From assembly GCF_030813715.1 (NCBI RefSeq), contig NZ_JAUSUZ010000001.1, positions 7,440,001 to 7,504,000 of the forward strand: a stretch of DNA of 64,000 nucleotides. The letters are read 5' to 3'. Positions 10,026-19,409 of the stretch are shown here, piece by piece. This DNA comes from Catenuloplanes indicus. Its GTDB lineage: Bacteria; Actinomycetota; Actinomycetes; Mycobacteriales; Micromonosporaceae. The stretch's first letter is position 1, and each line of letters starts with the position of its first letter. The notes under the pieces are model-generated. The model was not told the origin of the DNA, ran no database searches, and saw only the letters and a program-made list of their open reading frames with translations. The translations under genes and the position numbers were made by a program.

Positions 10026-10047
10026 CGTGCGGGCGGGCGCGACGTCA
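10021..10047 (+). promoter_or_regulatory. ECF-sigma-type promoter of G2 (TGAACC-N16-CGTCA)
   Basis: TGAACC at 10021-10026 and CGTCA at 10043-10047 are separated by 16 nt. The same hexamer, spacer length and -10 pentamer occur upstream of G5, G6 and G7. This fits group IV (ECF) promoters, for example the TGAACC-N16/17-CGT type described for mycobacterial SigL. Transcription would start near 10054, about 48 nt before the G2 ATG. Confidence 0.75.
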
Positions 10048-10101
10048 AGTGGTGATCGGCGCCGTCGAAGATCCGGCGGCGCCGGGGGTGAGGAGCAGAG
10101 C

Positions 10102-13100
10102 ATGGCGAATGCCGGGGATTTCCGTCTGATCTGCGCGGACGGCCGTTTCATCGCGGTGCCCGGCGGCGTCTTCTTCCACGACGGGCCGATGGCCGAGCCG
10201 GTCGATCCGGCCGCGCTGACCGGCGCGCTGCGGGCGCCCCGGGCCGGTGGCACGGTCACGGTCTTCGTGCCGGAGCGCGCCCGGACCAGGATCGGCGCGA
10301 CCGACCGGGTCCGCCGCGCGCTGGCCGACCTGCCCGCGCCGGTCCGGGAGCGGCTGGTGCTCGGCACGCTGCCCGGCGACACCGCGGACCCGGCGGTCTG
10401 GCTCGGCCTGACCGACGATTTCGGCCTGGCCACGCACGCGGCGTACCGGCCGGGTCTGACGCCCTCGCCGCGCGTCGTCCCGCTGGACGCCGCCGGCCTG
10501 GAGAGCAAGGACAATCCCGCGGCGGTACGGGTGCTGGCCCGCGACCAGGCCGCCGCGCGGGAGACGCTGCGCGCGGTCCTGGACGGTGCGCCGCCGTCCT
10601 GGGAGAGCCTGGAGCGGCTGGCCGTCCGGTCCGCCGAGATCCGCCGCGAGCTGGACGTGACGCCGGAGCACCGGGGCTCGTCCGGCGCCGGGTACGCGTA
10701 CGCCGCCGGTGTCGCGCTCTTCGGTGTGCCGGACGGCACCGACCCGGCCGTGCTGCGGCGCCGGGTGCGGCCGATCCGGGCGGACGAGGGGTTCCGCGCC
10801 TGGGGCACGCCCGCGGCCCCGGCCGACGCCGACGCTCTGGTGGCGTCGCTGGCCGCCACGCCGGGCTCGGCCCTGCTGGTCGCGGCGCCCGGCCGTCCCG
10901 GCCCGATCTGGCTGGTGTCCCGGCCGGCCGGGCTGTTCACCGTGGACCTGGCCGCGGACGGTGACGCGGCGATCACGGCCGTGACGCCGGAGGGCGCGAC
11001 GTCGCTGCTCGGCACGGCCTCGCTCGCGACCCGGGTCGGCCCCGCCGCGGCCCACGCCCCCGGCCCGGCCCGGCCGTTCGACGCGGAAGCCCCGGCCCAG
11101 CCGGGGCCGGCGCGGCTGGGTGGCCCGGACACCCCGGTCGACTTCTCCGCCGCCGGCATGCGCGCGCTGACCGGCCGGATCGTGACCCGGCTCGGTTCCG
11201 GCAGCGGCGACGTGTACTGCGCCGCCGCCATCGGCGTGGCCCGCGACGAGCTGTTCGGCCGGCTCGGCGTCGCACTGACCCCGCCGGACGGTCGCGCCCA
11301 CGACGACCTCGGCCTGCACGACGGCCTGTGGGCCGGCTGGGGCGTGCCCGGCACCTGGCCGCGCGCGTCCGGCTGGGCGGAGATCGGCCGGATCGTCGGC
11401 GCGGAGCCCGGCCGGGTCGCGTTCGTCCTGTCCGGACGGCCGGGCGCGATCGGCCACGCGTTCCTGGTGGTCAACACGGCCGACGGTGTGCTCTGGGTGG
11501 ATCCGTCCGCGACCCGCGACGCGGACCGGGTCCGCACGCACGCGGAGATGACCGCACCCGGCCCCGGCGGGCTCCCGAAGGCCGCCGCCGCGACCGACCT
11601 GCGCACCCGGATCTTTCGCCGGGACGGCACCGCGGTCACCGTCCCGGCCGCGCCGCCGGAGTCCGCGGGACCGGACGCGACCGCGCTGGCCATGGTGGAC
11701 CGCGCCGAGCGGCGCTACCGCGGCTCCGGCGTCGAGGACGAGGAGTCGGTGATGCTCTTCTTCCCACCGGGCGTCGAGCCGCAGCGTGTCCGGAGCCAGG
11801 TGCTGGCGTGGGGGCCCGATCACACGTACCGGATCGAGGTGGAGACCAAGGCGTTCTACCGGGGCGGGGACGGCCTGCTGTACGCCTCGCCGGTGGACGC
11901 GCGGGCGGCCGGTGGCGACGGCCGGGGGACGCTCGTGGGCATCATCGAGCGGGTCAGCGCGATCCTGCGGTCGCACCCGCACGAGGTGAACGGCTCGGAC
12001 CCGGGACCGGTGTTCGAGGCGTTCGGGAAGATGGCGGCGAGGACCGCGACGCTGACCGGCCCGGACGGCGCCGGCCCGGTCATGCCGCTCACCGAGTTCC
12101 TGGCCGGACTCGATCTCGGCCTCGAGTTCACCGACCTGGGCCTGCGCACCGCCGTCGGGCGCCCACCGGTCCGCGACGAGCCCGGCTCGCACTACCACTA
12201 CACGCACGGCGTCGTGCTCTCCGGCATGCGCGGCTTCCTCGAGCACGTCCGCGACAACACCTGGCGTGACCTGGACCGGGGTTACCTGACCCGGGAGCAC
12301 CTGACCGACGGTCTGCGGTTCGGCGACGAGCTGGCCGAGCGGTTCCTGGCGAGCAACCCGGAGTCGACCGAGACCGCGAACCTGATCGCCGGGTACGCGG
12401 CGCTGTTCTACGACAGCTTCGCCGGGGCCGCCACCTGGCCGATCGACGCCGGCCTGAACAAGGTCGAGATCGCGGTGCTGTCCCGGGTCGACGCGTTCGC
12501 CGACCTGCTGGACCGGATGCCGCTGGACGCGGTCGAGTTCTTCGGCGAGAACTGGGAGGACATCTGGGACGAGCTGGAGTTCAGCATCGGCACCCGGATC
12601 CCGGACTACGCCACGCGCTATCGGGCCAAGAACAACGACGAGCCGTTCTTCTTCCGGGACGACTTCCGGCACGCGCTCACCCACGGGCGGCTGCACACGC
12701 TCCAGGAGTACGCGAAGAGCGCGTTCGTGGCGGACGCCGAGCGGGTCACGCAGTGGGAGGCGATCGGCTTCACCACCGCGGCCCCGCTGGACATGGCCGG
12801 CGGCGCGCTGCTGATCGACCACATTCCGGTCGAGGTGCGCTCGTACGTCGCCCGCCGGGTCACCGCCCGCCGGGCCGAGCAGCTGAACGCGGAACTCGCC
12901 CGGCGTGCCTCGGCCGCGTACGACGCGGCGCTGGACATCGGCCCGGCGAAGCGCGCCGCCGGTGCCCGGGCCTGGCTGAGCCCGGTCGCGGAGACCGACC
13001 TGCGCTGGGTCAGCCGCCAGGAGCACCCGTCCGACGGGGTCCGCCTCCTCGGGTCGGCCGCGGCCGCGCAGGGACGCCAGCTGGTGGTGCTGGACGGCAC

Positions 13101-16100
13101 CGGTGAGGAGGCCGCGGGCGTGCTGGGCTTCGTGCTCGAGGACGCGCCGGAGCTGGCCGGCAGCGCGCTGTTCTGGGTACCGGTGCTCGACCGGCCGCTC
13201 AACGACGTCCGCCAGGCGCACCGGCTGAACATGATCTATCCGGTGCTCACCCGGGTGCCGGGGACGCTGGGCGCGGCGGCTCCGGTGGCCGCGCGCCACT
13301 GGCGGGTGGTGACGTTCGACAACCGGGTGATCGAGCTGGGCGAGGGCGACCTCACCCCGGACCGCCTCGAGGCCGCGCTCGGCCGGATGGACGCGGCCGC
13401 CCGCGCGGTGCCGCAGCCGGAGCGGGTGCCCCCGCCGGCGCTGACCGCCGCGGAGCTGACCACGCTGTTCCGGGACGTGGTCGCGTCCGGCCGGCGCCTG
13501 GCCCGGCACCGCGGCGACCGTACCGTGGCGGAATGTCTGGCCCTGGTCAAGGGCCTGGTCGGCCGGCTGCACCGGGGCGGCGTCCGGGTGCCGCGAACCC
13601 GGGAGGAACCGCTGCCGGGCACGTGGCTCGGCGACCGGCGGGACTGGGAGCGGTTCGGCGGCTGGGCGGCGCTGGACACCGACCCGCGGCTGGTCCCGGG
13701 CGCGACGGCCGTGGTGCTGACCGAGCGGACCGGCGCCGCGCACGGGCACGTCTACGCCGCCTACCGCACCGCGGACCAGGGCATCCGGTGGGTGAACCTG
13801 ACCGAGCGCGACGCGAGGCCGCGGGCCGGCGGGCCGGGGGAGACCCCGGCCGCGTTCGACGCGGACACGTACACCCGGATGATCGTGATCGGCCCGGACG
13901 GGGTGGTGGTCCCGGCCCGGGAACGGCCGGAGCCGGAGTCGCGGTCGCGGACCGCGCCGCTGCTGGACCCGCCGGTGAGCCGGGGGTACCGCGGTTCCGT
14001 CGTCGAGGACGAAGAGACCGTGATGCTCTTCCTCGACGACGGGCAGGACGCGAGCGTGCTGCGCGGCGGTCTGCTGGCGTACGGCACGCACGGCGGCTTC
14101 CGGATCGAGGTGGACACCAAGGCGGTCTACCGGGGCGCGGACGGCCGGTACTTCATCGACCGGGACGCCGCGATCGCAGCCGGTGGCGACGGGAAAGAGG
14201 TCACCGTCGCGATGATCGAGCGGGTCAGCGGGATCATGCGCTCGCACCCGCACGAGTTCCAGCGCGACGACCCGGACGACGTCTTCGACGCGTTCGCGCG
14301 GATGGCGGCGCAGACGCGGAACCTGCCCGGCCCGGACGGCGCCGGCCCGGTCATGTCGCTGCCCGACTTCCTCGCCCGGTCCGGCGTGGACGTCACGCTC
14401 ACCTCGATCGGCGCGCGCGTCTCGGTCGGCCGCCCGCCGGTCGGCGAGGCGCCCGGTTCGCACTACCACTTCACGCACGGCGTCGTGCTCTCCGGCATGC
14501 GGGACTTCCTCGAGCACGTCCGCGACCACACCTGGCGGGACCGGGACCGCGGCTACCTGACCCGGGACCACCTGACCGACGGCCTGGCGTTCGGCGACCG
14601 GCTCGCCGCGGACTTCCTCGCCACCGGCGACGGGCCGGACGCGGCCGCGACCGCGAAACTGATCGCCGGGTACGCGGCCCTGTTCTACGAAAACTTCGCC
14701 GGCGTCGCCACCTGGCCGGTCAGCCCGGAGCACCTGAACAAGGTGCACATCGCGGTGCTGTCCCGGGTGGACGCGTTCGCCGACCTGCTCGCCCGGCTGC
14801 CGGCCGACGCCGTCGACTTCCTCGGCGCGCGGTGGGCGACCATCTGGCAGCGGCTGGAGGAGAGCGTCCGGGCGCGCATCCCCGACTACGACGAGCGTCT
14901 GCGCGAGACAGGGCGCGCTCCGGAGTGGACGATCGGACGCTTCGACCTGGTACCGACGCACCGCGGTGCCACGCTCCGGCAGTACGCGGAGAGCGCGTTC
15001 GTGCTCGGCGCCGAGCGGGTCACCCAGTCCCAGGCGATCGACGTCACCACCGAGGCGCCGCTGGACCTGGCCGACGGCGCGCTGCTGGTCGCGCACGTGC
15101 CGGTCGAGGTGCTCTCGTACGGCGCGCGCCGGCTGACCGCACGCGAGGCCAGGGGCTGGAACCGGCGGCTGGCCCGCCGGGCGAACCGGGCGTACGAGGC
15201 GGAACTGGCGCTTGCCCCGGCCGTGCGCTCCGAACGCGGCCTGGGCTGGCTGGGCCGGCCACCGGAGCCCGGCGTCCGCTGGATCAGCGCGGTACCGGAC
15301 ACCCCGGACTGGGCCGGCGAACTCGGCCGGACCGCGGCCGCGATGGGCCACCCGCTGGTGGTGCTGGACGTCGAGGACGGCACCGGCGCGGCCGCCGAGC
15401 GCCTGTCCGCGCTGCTCACCGCGGAACCCGAGCTGATCCGCACCGCGCTGTTCGTGGCACCGTCCTGGGACGGCGGGCTCAACGACCTGCGCCGCGCGCA
15501 CGGGCTCAACATCGCGTACCCGATCGAGGTGTCGCGGCCGGGGACCGGGACCACCGACGCGTACTGGCGGCTGGTGACGTTCGACAACCAGGTCACCTAC
15601 CTGGGCACCGGTACGTTCACCTCCGGCACCGTGCTGAACGCGATGCTCGCGGTGAACAACGCGGCCTACGGTGCCCTGGCGACGTCCACCCAGCCCGAGG
15701 TGTGGCGGGCCGAGGTGGCCTACACGGCCCCGCCGGTGCCACCGCCGCTGCGGGAACCCGAGAACCCGGTCGCGGAGCTGCGCAAGCACGTCGACGCGGC
15801 CACCGAGCGGGTCACCGCGGTGCTGGACCGGTTCCCGCACTCGGTCGCGGCCGAACTGGTCCGCGCCGCGCTGGAGCGGCTGGCGGCCGCGGAGCTGCGG
15901 ACGCCCGGCGACGACGACGTGACGGAGCTGCTACACCTGCTGGACCAGGCCGCGGCCGAGGTGCTCCGGCTCGACCCGGGCGCCGAACCGGTGCTGCGGC
16001 CGCTGTGGTCCGGACGGTCGATCCCGGCCCGCCCGCTGCCGGCGCCGCGCAGCATCGGCCCGTGGACGGCCGGTGACCTCGGCGCGCTGACCGCCGGCCT

Positions 16101-17139
16101 GCGGCGCCCGGTGCTGACCGTGGACCTGACCGGCCGCACACCGGACGCGCTCGGCGACCTGGAACGCGCGCTGCGCGACCACGAGTGGTGGGGCGAGGTG
16201 CCGATCGTCATGGTCACGCTCGGCACCCGGGCCACCGACGACGCGTTCGCCGCGCTTCGCGAACGCTTCCGGCCGATCGTGGTGCGGGCCGCGGTGATCA
16301 GCGACGTCACGGACGTCCGGATGGTCTGGCGACTGTCCGGACCGGACGGTACCCAGGTGGCGCAGCAGGCCCGGCTGACCGCGGAGCTGGTCGCGACCGC
16401 GGCCCGGTTGCCCGCCGGACCGCGCGCCGCCGCACTGCCACCGGTCCTCGCCGGCCTGCTCACGGCCGGGCCGGACGCGGCCGGACACCACCGGCGGCAC
16501 GCGCGGGAACTCACCGACCCGGGCGTACGGGACGCGCTCGACCGGCTGATCACCACCGCGCCGGACGGGGAGCGCCTCGCCGGTTTCCGGGTCGCGCTCG
16601 GCCTGGACGCCACCGCCACGCACCGGCTCATCCCGGGCGTGCGCAGCCTGCTCGACGTCGAGCCGCCGTACACCGGCGGCCCGGTACCGGCGTCGTTCGC
16701 GTACGACGTGCTGGCGCTGGCCGGTGCCGGCCGCCGCGAGCGCTACGCCATGGACGGCCTGCTCTTCCAGATCGTGCTGGCCGGCCGGATGACGCCGGAC
16801 GCGGCGCTGACGCTGCTGCGGGCCGCCGCGCGGACCGCGGTCGACCGGGCCGTGATCGACGTGTTCGAGGCGGTGACCGAGGCGATGGCGCTGACCGACG
16901 AGCGGGCGGCCGGGGACCCGGCCGGCGACCCGGCGCTACGGGCCATCCTCACCAAGGTCCGGAAGGTGTCCAGCACCGCCCGCGCGCCGGGCGCACCGCC
17001 GCCGGACTGCCTGGACCCGGTGGACCGCACCGCGTTCGTCGGCCGCCTGGACGCGCTGCGCGACCTGTTGCGCGGCACCGGCCGGCCGGCCCGCGCCGCC
17101 CTGATCGAGACCCTGACCCACACCCTCTCCAACTGCTGA
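10102..17139 (+). CDS. G2: giant protein (2345 aa) with two papain-like domains and an internal duplication
   Basis: Start is ATG 10102, preceded by GAGGAG at 10090-10095 with 6-nt spacing. An in-frame ATG at 10027 lies inside the promoter, and the homologous G7 starts at the matching point. The N-terminal domain (about 1-120; LICADGRF, VPGG, LVLGTLPGD) is shared with G7 and, more weakly, G5 and G6. A papain-like domain follows: VYCAAAIG (C373), GHAFLVV (H452), LWVDPS (D467). Next is module A (about 538-1104), then a second papain-like domain: AECLALV (C1145), HGHVYAAY (H1216), WVNL (N1232). Module B (about 1295-1860) repeats A, with FRIEVDTK, RSHPHE, GSHYHFTHG and LNKVHIAVLSRVD. The terminal module (about 1975-2345) ends LSNC-stop. 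I see only five cysteines: C11, the two papain-like nucleophiles, one in DCLDPVDR and the last residue. No signal peptide or membrane segment is seen. Function unknown; the domains resemble toxin deamidase or peptidase folds. Confidence 0.93.
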   Translation: MANAGDFRLICADGRFIAVPGGVFFHDGPMAEPVDPAALTGALRAPRAGGTVTVFVPERARTRIGATDRVRRALADLPAPVRERLVLGTLPGDTADPAVWLGLTDDFGLATHAAYRPGLTPSPRVVPLDAAGLESKDNPAAVRVLARDQAAARETLRAVLDGAPPSWESLERLAVRSAEIRRELDVTPEHRGSSGAGYAYAAGVALFGVPDGTDPAVLRRRVRPIRADEGFRAWGTPAAPADADALVASLAATPGSALLVAAPGRPGPIWLVSRPAGLFTVDLAADGDAAITAVTPEGATSLLGTASLATRVGPAAAHAPGPARPFDAEAPAQPGPARLGGPDTPVDFSAAGMRALTGRIVTRLGSGSGDVYCAAAIGVARDELFGRLGVALTPPDGRAHDDLGLHDGLWAGWGVPGTWPRASGWAEIGRIVGAEPGRVAFVLSGRPGAIGHAFLVVNTADGVLWVDPSATRDADRVRTHAEMTAPGPGGLPKAAAATDLRTRIFRRDGTAVTVPAAPPESAGPDATALAMVDRAERRYRGSGVEDEESVMLFFPPGVEPQRVRSQVLAWGPDHTYRIEVETKAFYRGGDGLLYASPVDARAAGGDGRGTLVGIIERVSAILRSHPHEVNGSDPGPVFEAFGKMAARTATLTGPDGAGPVMPLTEFLAGLDLGLEFTDLGLRTAVGRPPVRDEPGSHYHYTHGVVLSGMRGFLEHVRDNTWRDLDRGYLTREHLTDGLRFGDELAERFLASNPESTETANLIAGYAALFYDSFAGAATWPIDAGLNKVEIAVLSRVDAFADLLDRMPLDAVEFFGENWEDIWDELEFSIGTRIPDYATRYRAKNNDEPFFFRDDFRHALTHGRLHTLQEYAKSAFVADAERVTQWEAIGFTTAAPLDMAGGALLIDHIPVEVRSYVARRVTARRAEQLNAELARRASAAYDAALDIGPAKRAAGARAWLSPVAETDLRWVSRQEHPSDGVRLLGSAAAAQGRQLVVLDGTGEEAAGVLGFVLEDAPELAGSALFWVPVLDRPLNDVRQAHRLNMIYPVLTRVPGTLGAAAPVAARHWRVVTFDNRVIELGEGDLTPDRLEAALGRMDAAARAVPQPERVPPPALTAAELTTLFRDVVASGRRLARHRGDRTVAECLALVKGLVGRLHRGGVRVPRTREEPLPGTWLGDRRDWERFGGWAALDTDPRLVPGATAVVLTERTGAAHGHVYAAYRTADQGIRWVNLTERDARPRAGGPGETPAAFDADTYTRMIVIGPDGVVVPARERPEPESRSRTAPLLDPPVSRGYRGSVVEDEETVMLFLDDGQDASVLRGGLLAYGTHGGFRIEVDTKAVYRGADGRYFIDRDAAIAAGGDGKEVTVAMIERVSGIMRSHPHEFQRDDPDDVFDAFARMAAQTRNLPGPDGAGPVMSLPDFLARSGVDVTLTSIGARVSVGRPPVGEAPGSHYHFTHGVVLSGMRDFLEHVRDHTWRDRDRGYLTRDHLTDGLAFGDRLAADFLATGDGPDAAATAKLIAGYAALFYENFAGVATWPVSPEHLNKVHIAVLSRVDAFADLLARLPADAVDFLGARWATIWQRLEESVRARIPDYDERLRETGRAPEWTIGRFDLVPTHRGATLRQYAESAFVLGAERVTQSQAIDVTTEAPLDLADGALLVAHVPVEVLSYGARRLTAREARGWNRRLARRANRAYEAELALAPAVRSERGLGWLGRPPEPGVRWISAVPDTPDWAGELGRTAAAMGHPLVVLDVEDGTGAAAERLSALLTAEPELIRTALFVAPSWDGGLNDLRRAHGLNIAYPIEVSRPGTGTTDAYWRLVTFDNQVTYLGTGTFTSGTVLNAMLAVNNAAYGALATSTQPEVWRAEVAYTAPPVPPPLREPENPVAELRKHVDAATERVTAVLDRFPHSVAAELVRAALERLAAAELRTPGDDDVTELLHLLDQAAAEVLRLDPGAEPVLRPLWSGRSIPARPLPAPRSIGPWTAGDLGALTAGLRRPVLTVDLTGRTPDALGDLERALRDHEWWGEVPIVMVTLGTRATDDAFAALRERFRPIVVRAAVISDVTDVRMVWRLSGPDGTQVAQQARLTAELVATAARLPAGPRAAALPPVLAGLLTAGPDAAGHHRRHARELTDPGVRDALDRLITTAPDGERLAGFRVALGLDATATHRLIPGVRSLLDVEPPYTGGPVPASFAYDVLALAGAGRRERYAMDGLLFQIVLAGRMTPDAALTLLRAAARTAVDRAVIDVFEAVTEAMALTDERAAGDPAGDPALRAILTKVRKVSSTARAPGAPPPDCLDPVDRTAFVGRLDALRDLLRGTGRPARAALIETLTHTLSNC

Positions 17140-17153
17140 CCCGGGAGCCTGCC

Positions 17154-19184
17154 GTGACCCTTCCGCTGACCCAGCGCGTCATGGACGCGATCTGCCTCGA
17201 CCACATCATCCCGACCGGCTCCGGCCTGCACCTGCGCCGGGACGGGATGGCCGCGCTGACCGACGACCCGCTGATGCTGGCCGCGTTCGACGTGATCGCG
17301 CCGGACGGCAACACGTACATCACGCTCGGCAAGGGCATGACGGAGGCGTTCGACGACCTCGCGCCGGACAGCGCCCGGGTCGGCGACGACGGCGTGCGCG
17401 CGCCCGGCGGCGCCGGCACGCACGCCCAGCGGGTCGCCCGCGGCCTGCTCTACCAGTTCCTGAACGGGCACCCGGACTACGCGCTGGACCGGATGGTAGA
17501 ACGCCCGCTCGGCGACCACGACCTGAACCTGACGGCTGCGGCGGCCCGAGCGGACGTGGCCGGGCTGCCGGTGGACATCCTCGCGACCGCGGACCTGAGC
17601 GGCGTGGACCGGAACCGGCTGATCGGCTTCTCCCGGGACCTGCGGATCGTGCCGATCGACCAGGCCCAGATCATCCGGGTCGTGCCGCTGCGGCACTGGG
17701 CCCCGGACCCGTACGCGGGCCAGGGCAAGGAGCTGCTGGACAGCGTGCTCTCCACGCCGTACCCGTCGGCCCGGATCACCTTCGACGGCCAGGGCGGCGT
17801 GCGGCTCGGCCTGCCCCCGGCGCTCGTCGCGCACGCCTACGGCGAGGTGCTGCGCCGCACCGGCACGCCGCTGGACGCCCGCGACTTCCCGAAGACCTCC
17901 CAGCTGATCCAGGGGTACGGCGACCTGCTCGCCGCGATCGCGGACAGCCCGGTGGGCGCGCACACGATGATCCAGGTCGGCGACCAGGTCACGCTGGCAC
18001 TGCACGACGCGCACGGCATGTCGTTCGTGGACCCGGCCACCGGGCAGGAAACGGTCTTCGCCGCCGACCCGGCCGACCCGATCCGGATCGCACCGCTCGG
18101 CGGCGAGATGGACCTGGAGACCCGGCTGCTCGACCTGGCGGCGGGCCGGCCCGGCGGGGACGGCCCACGGCTGCCGGTGCGGGTCTCCGGCGCCGCGGAC
18201 GTGTACCGCGACTTCGGCGGCTCCCGGACGCTGGACGTGATCGGCGGCGTGCCGTCCCGGTTCATGGACCGGATCGCCGAGGCCGCTTCCCGGCTCGACC
18301 AGTCCGTCGTGGTGATCGGCTCGGAACGGCTCTCCGACGCGCCGACCCCGGCCGAGCTGGCCGCGCTCGACTGGCAGCTGTTCCAGCACACCAACAACCG
18401 TGGCGTACCCGTGGTGATCACCCGTGGCACGGTCAGCGACGGGCTGCGCCGGATCGTCGAGCACTACCGGGTGCCGCTGCTGCACCAGACCGCCGGCACC
18501 GGCACCGGGTTCAGCCTGGACAACCTGTGGGCCGGCGTCGGCGGCGCGACCACGGTGCCGCCGGCCAAGGAGATCACCGCCGACCTGCTGGCCGCCTACG
18601 CCGGTCGCCGTCGCGTGTCCACGCTGGACAAGGCGCCGGCCGCGCTGTCGTCGTTCCTGACCACACCGCTGGAGAACGCGGATGCCATCCGCGCGGCGCT
18701 GGCCGAGCACGGGTCCGCGCTGCGCGACCTGCGGCCCGAGATCACGAAGTTCGGAGCGACCGCGGGCGTGTTCGCCGCGCACGCCGCGTTCCTGAACGTG
18801 CTCGACCGAGACCCGGTCTTCGCCGACACGCTGCTCACCTACCGGGCCGGCGGCGACGACCGGGCCGACGGCCTGTTCGCCGCGGTCCCGGCCGTGGCAA
18901 CCCAGGAGCCGGCGGTCCGGGACGCCGCGTTCGCCGAGATCGACGCGATCACGCTCGGCACGCTCGACGACGGCGCCAGCCGCGCCATCCTCAAGGCGCT
19001 GCACCTGCACCTGCAGGGCGCGCCCGAGGGCACGGTCCGGGACATGATCTACAGCCACAGCACGTACCTGCCGCGGGACGGTCGCACCCAGTGGATCCGC
19101 CGCCTCCAGGACCTGCAGAGGCAGATGCCCCAGCACGCCGACGGCCTCAACCAGGTCGCGCTGTTCGTCACCACGTGTCCATAG
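17154..19184 (+). CDS. G3: 676-aa family protein with only two cysteines, ending TTCP
   Basis: GTG 17154 is chosen because GGGAG (17143-17147) lies 6 nt upstream, the gene starts 14 bp after the G2 stop, and the N-terminus matches G4 (MDAICLDH versus MDAICLEH). The frame is open further upstream inside G2, but only as a shadow. No known enzyme domain is recognised. Visible elements are an N-terminal region with PLRHWAPDPYA and PSARITFDGQGGVRLGLPPALV (both echoed in G4), a Rossmann-like strand (SVVVIGSE, PVVITRGT), and a helical C-terminal region with ITLGTLDDGASRAILKAL and YLPRDGRTQW. The protein ends VTTCP-stop. By eye the only cysteines are C14 and C675. Almost certainly co-transcribed with G2. 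Paralogue of G4 and of the remnant around the transposon. Confidence 0.9.
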   Translation: MTLPLTQRVMDAICLDHIIPTGSGLHLRRDGMAALTDDPLMLAAFDVIAPDGNTYITLGKGMTEAFDDLAPDSARVGDDGVRAPGGAGTHAQRVARGLLYQFLNGHPDYALDRMVERPLGDHDLNLTAAAARADVAGLPVDILATADLSGVDRNRLIGFSRDLRIVPIDQAQIIRVVPLRHWAPDPYAGQGKELLDSVLSTPYPSARITFDGQGGVRLGLPPALVAHAYGEVLRRTGTPLDARDFPKTSQLIQGYGDLLAAIADSPVGAHTMIQVGDQVTLALHDAHGMSFVDPATGQETVFAADPADPIRIAPLGGEMDLETRLLDLAAGRPGGDGPRLPVRVSGAADVYRDFGGSRTLDVIGGVPSRFMDRIAEAASRLDQSVVVIGSERLSDAPTPAELAALDWQLFQHTNNRGVPVVITRGTVSDGLRRIVEHYRVPLLHQTAGTGTGFSLDNLWAGVGGATTVPPAKEITADLLAAYAGRRRVSTLDKAPAALSSFLTTPLENADAIRAALAEHGSALRDLRPEITKFGATAGVFAAHAAFLNVLDRDPVFADTLLTYRAGGDDRADGLFAAVPAVATQEPAVRDAAFAEIDAITLGTLDDGASRAILKALHLHLQGAPEGTVRDMIYSHSTYLPRDGRTQWIRRLQDLQRQMPQHADGLNQVALFVTTCP

Positions 19185-19329
19185 CGGACGACTGGCCCAC
19201 CGCCCGGGTGATCCGCGAGCATGTCGCGGACAGGCGGGAGGGGGCCGGTGGAACCACTGCAGCCGGGCGACCCGGAGCGGATCGGGCGGTACGACGTGGA
19301 AGGGCCGGTTCCGTGCGGACCGCACCGAC
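19185..19329 (+). pseudogene. Possible Ser/Thr protein kinase N-terminal remnant
   Basis: After a purine-rich GGGAGGGGG stretch, GTG 19248 begins VEPLQPGDPERIGRYDVEG. This resembles the usual opening of actinobacterial serine/threonine kinases (xPLxPGDPxxIGxYxLxGxLGxGG). The match stops before a glycine-rich loop and no kinase body follows. It appears to be a scrap left by recombination between G3 and G4. Confidence 0.4.
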
Positions 19330-19396
19330 CAGGTCGACACACGGCGGCTCGCCGCGCACGCTCGAGGCCGCCATCTACATCTTGATCAACTGCTGA
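19330..19396 (+). pseudogene. Remnant of a giant-protein C-terminus (...ILINC-stop)
   Basis: The last codons read RTLEAAIYILINC-stop, closely matching the ends of G1 (LIETLTYILANC) and G2 (LIETLTHTLSNC). Only about 15 residues are recognisable, so a former family gene has been deleted down to its 3' tip. Confidence 0.55.
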
Positions 19397-19409
19397 CCGG
19401 AGAGCCACC

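Noticed and set aside
10027-10101. Upstream ATG start for G2
   Set aside because: It lies within the promoter spacer, and its Arg-rich translation has no counterpart in G7. ATG 10102 has the ribosome binding site.
11860-12260. Confident amidoligase assignment for the duplicated G2 module
   Set aside because: Conserved E, HPHE and HYHFTH are suggestive, but motif order and spacing do not clearly match; left as unknown.
10045-15840. 1931-aa open frame on the minus strand
   Set aside because: Antisense to G2; Arg/His/Gly/Val-rich low-information translation typical of GC-rich shadow frames; no ribosome binding site or domains. The same applies to 556-2793, 3496-6393, 16743-19340, 26233-30711 and 52500-54971.
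16185-17153. N-terminal extension of G3 (999-aa open frame)
   Set aside because: It is a shadow frame inside G2. GTG 17154 has a ribosome binding site and the paralogous start of G4.
18527-19396. 289-aa alternative-frame ORF over the G3 3' end
   Set aside because: Only its last residues (YILINC) have meaning, as a remnant; the rest is antiphase to G3.
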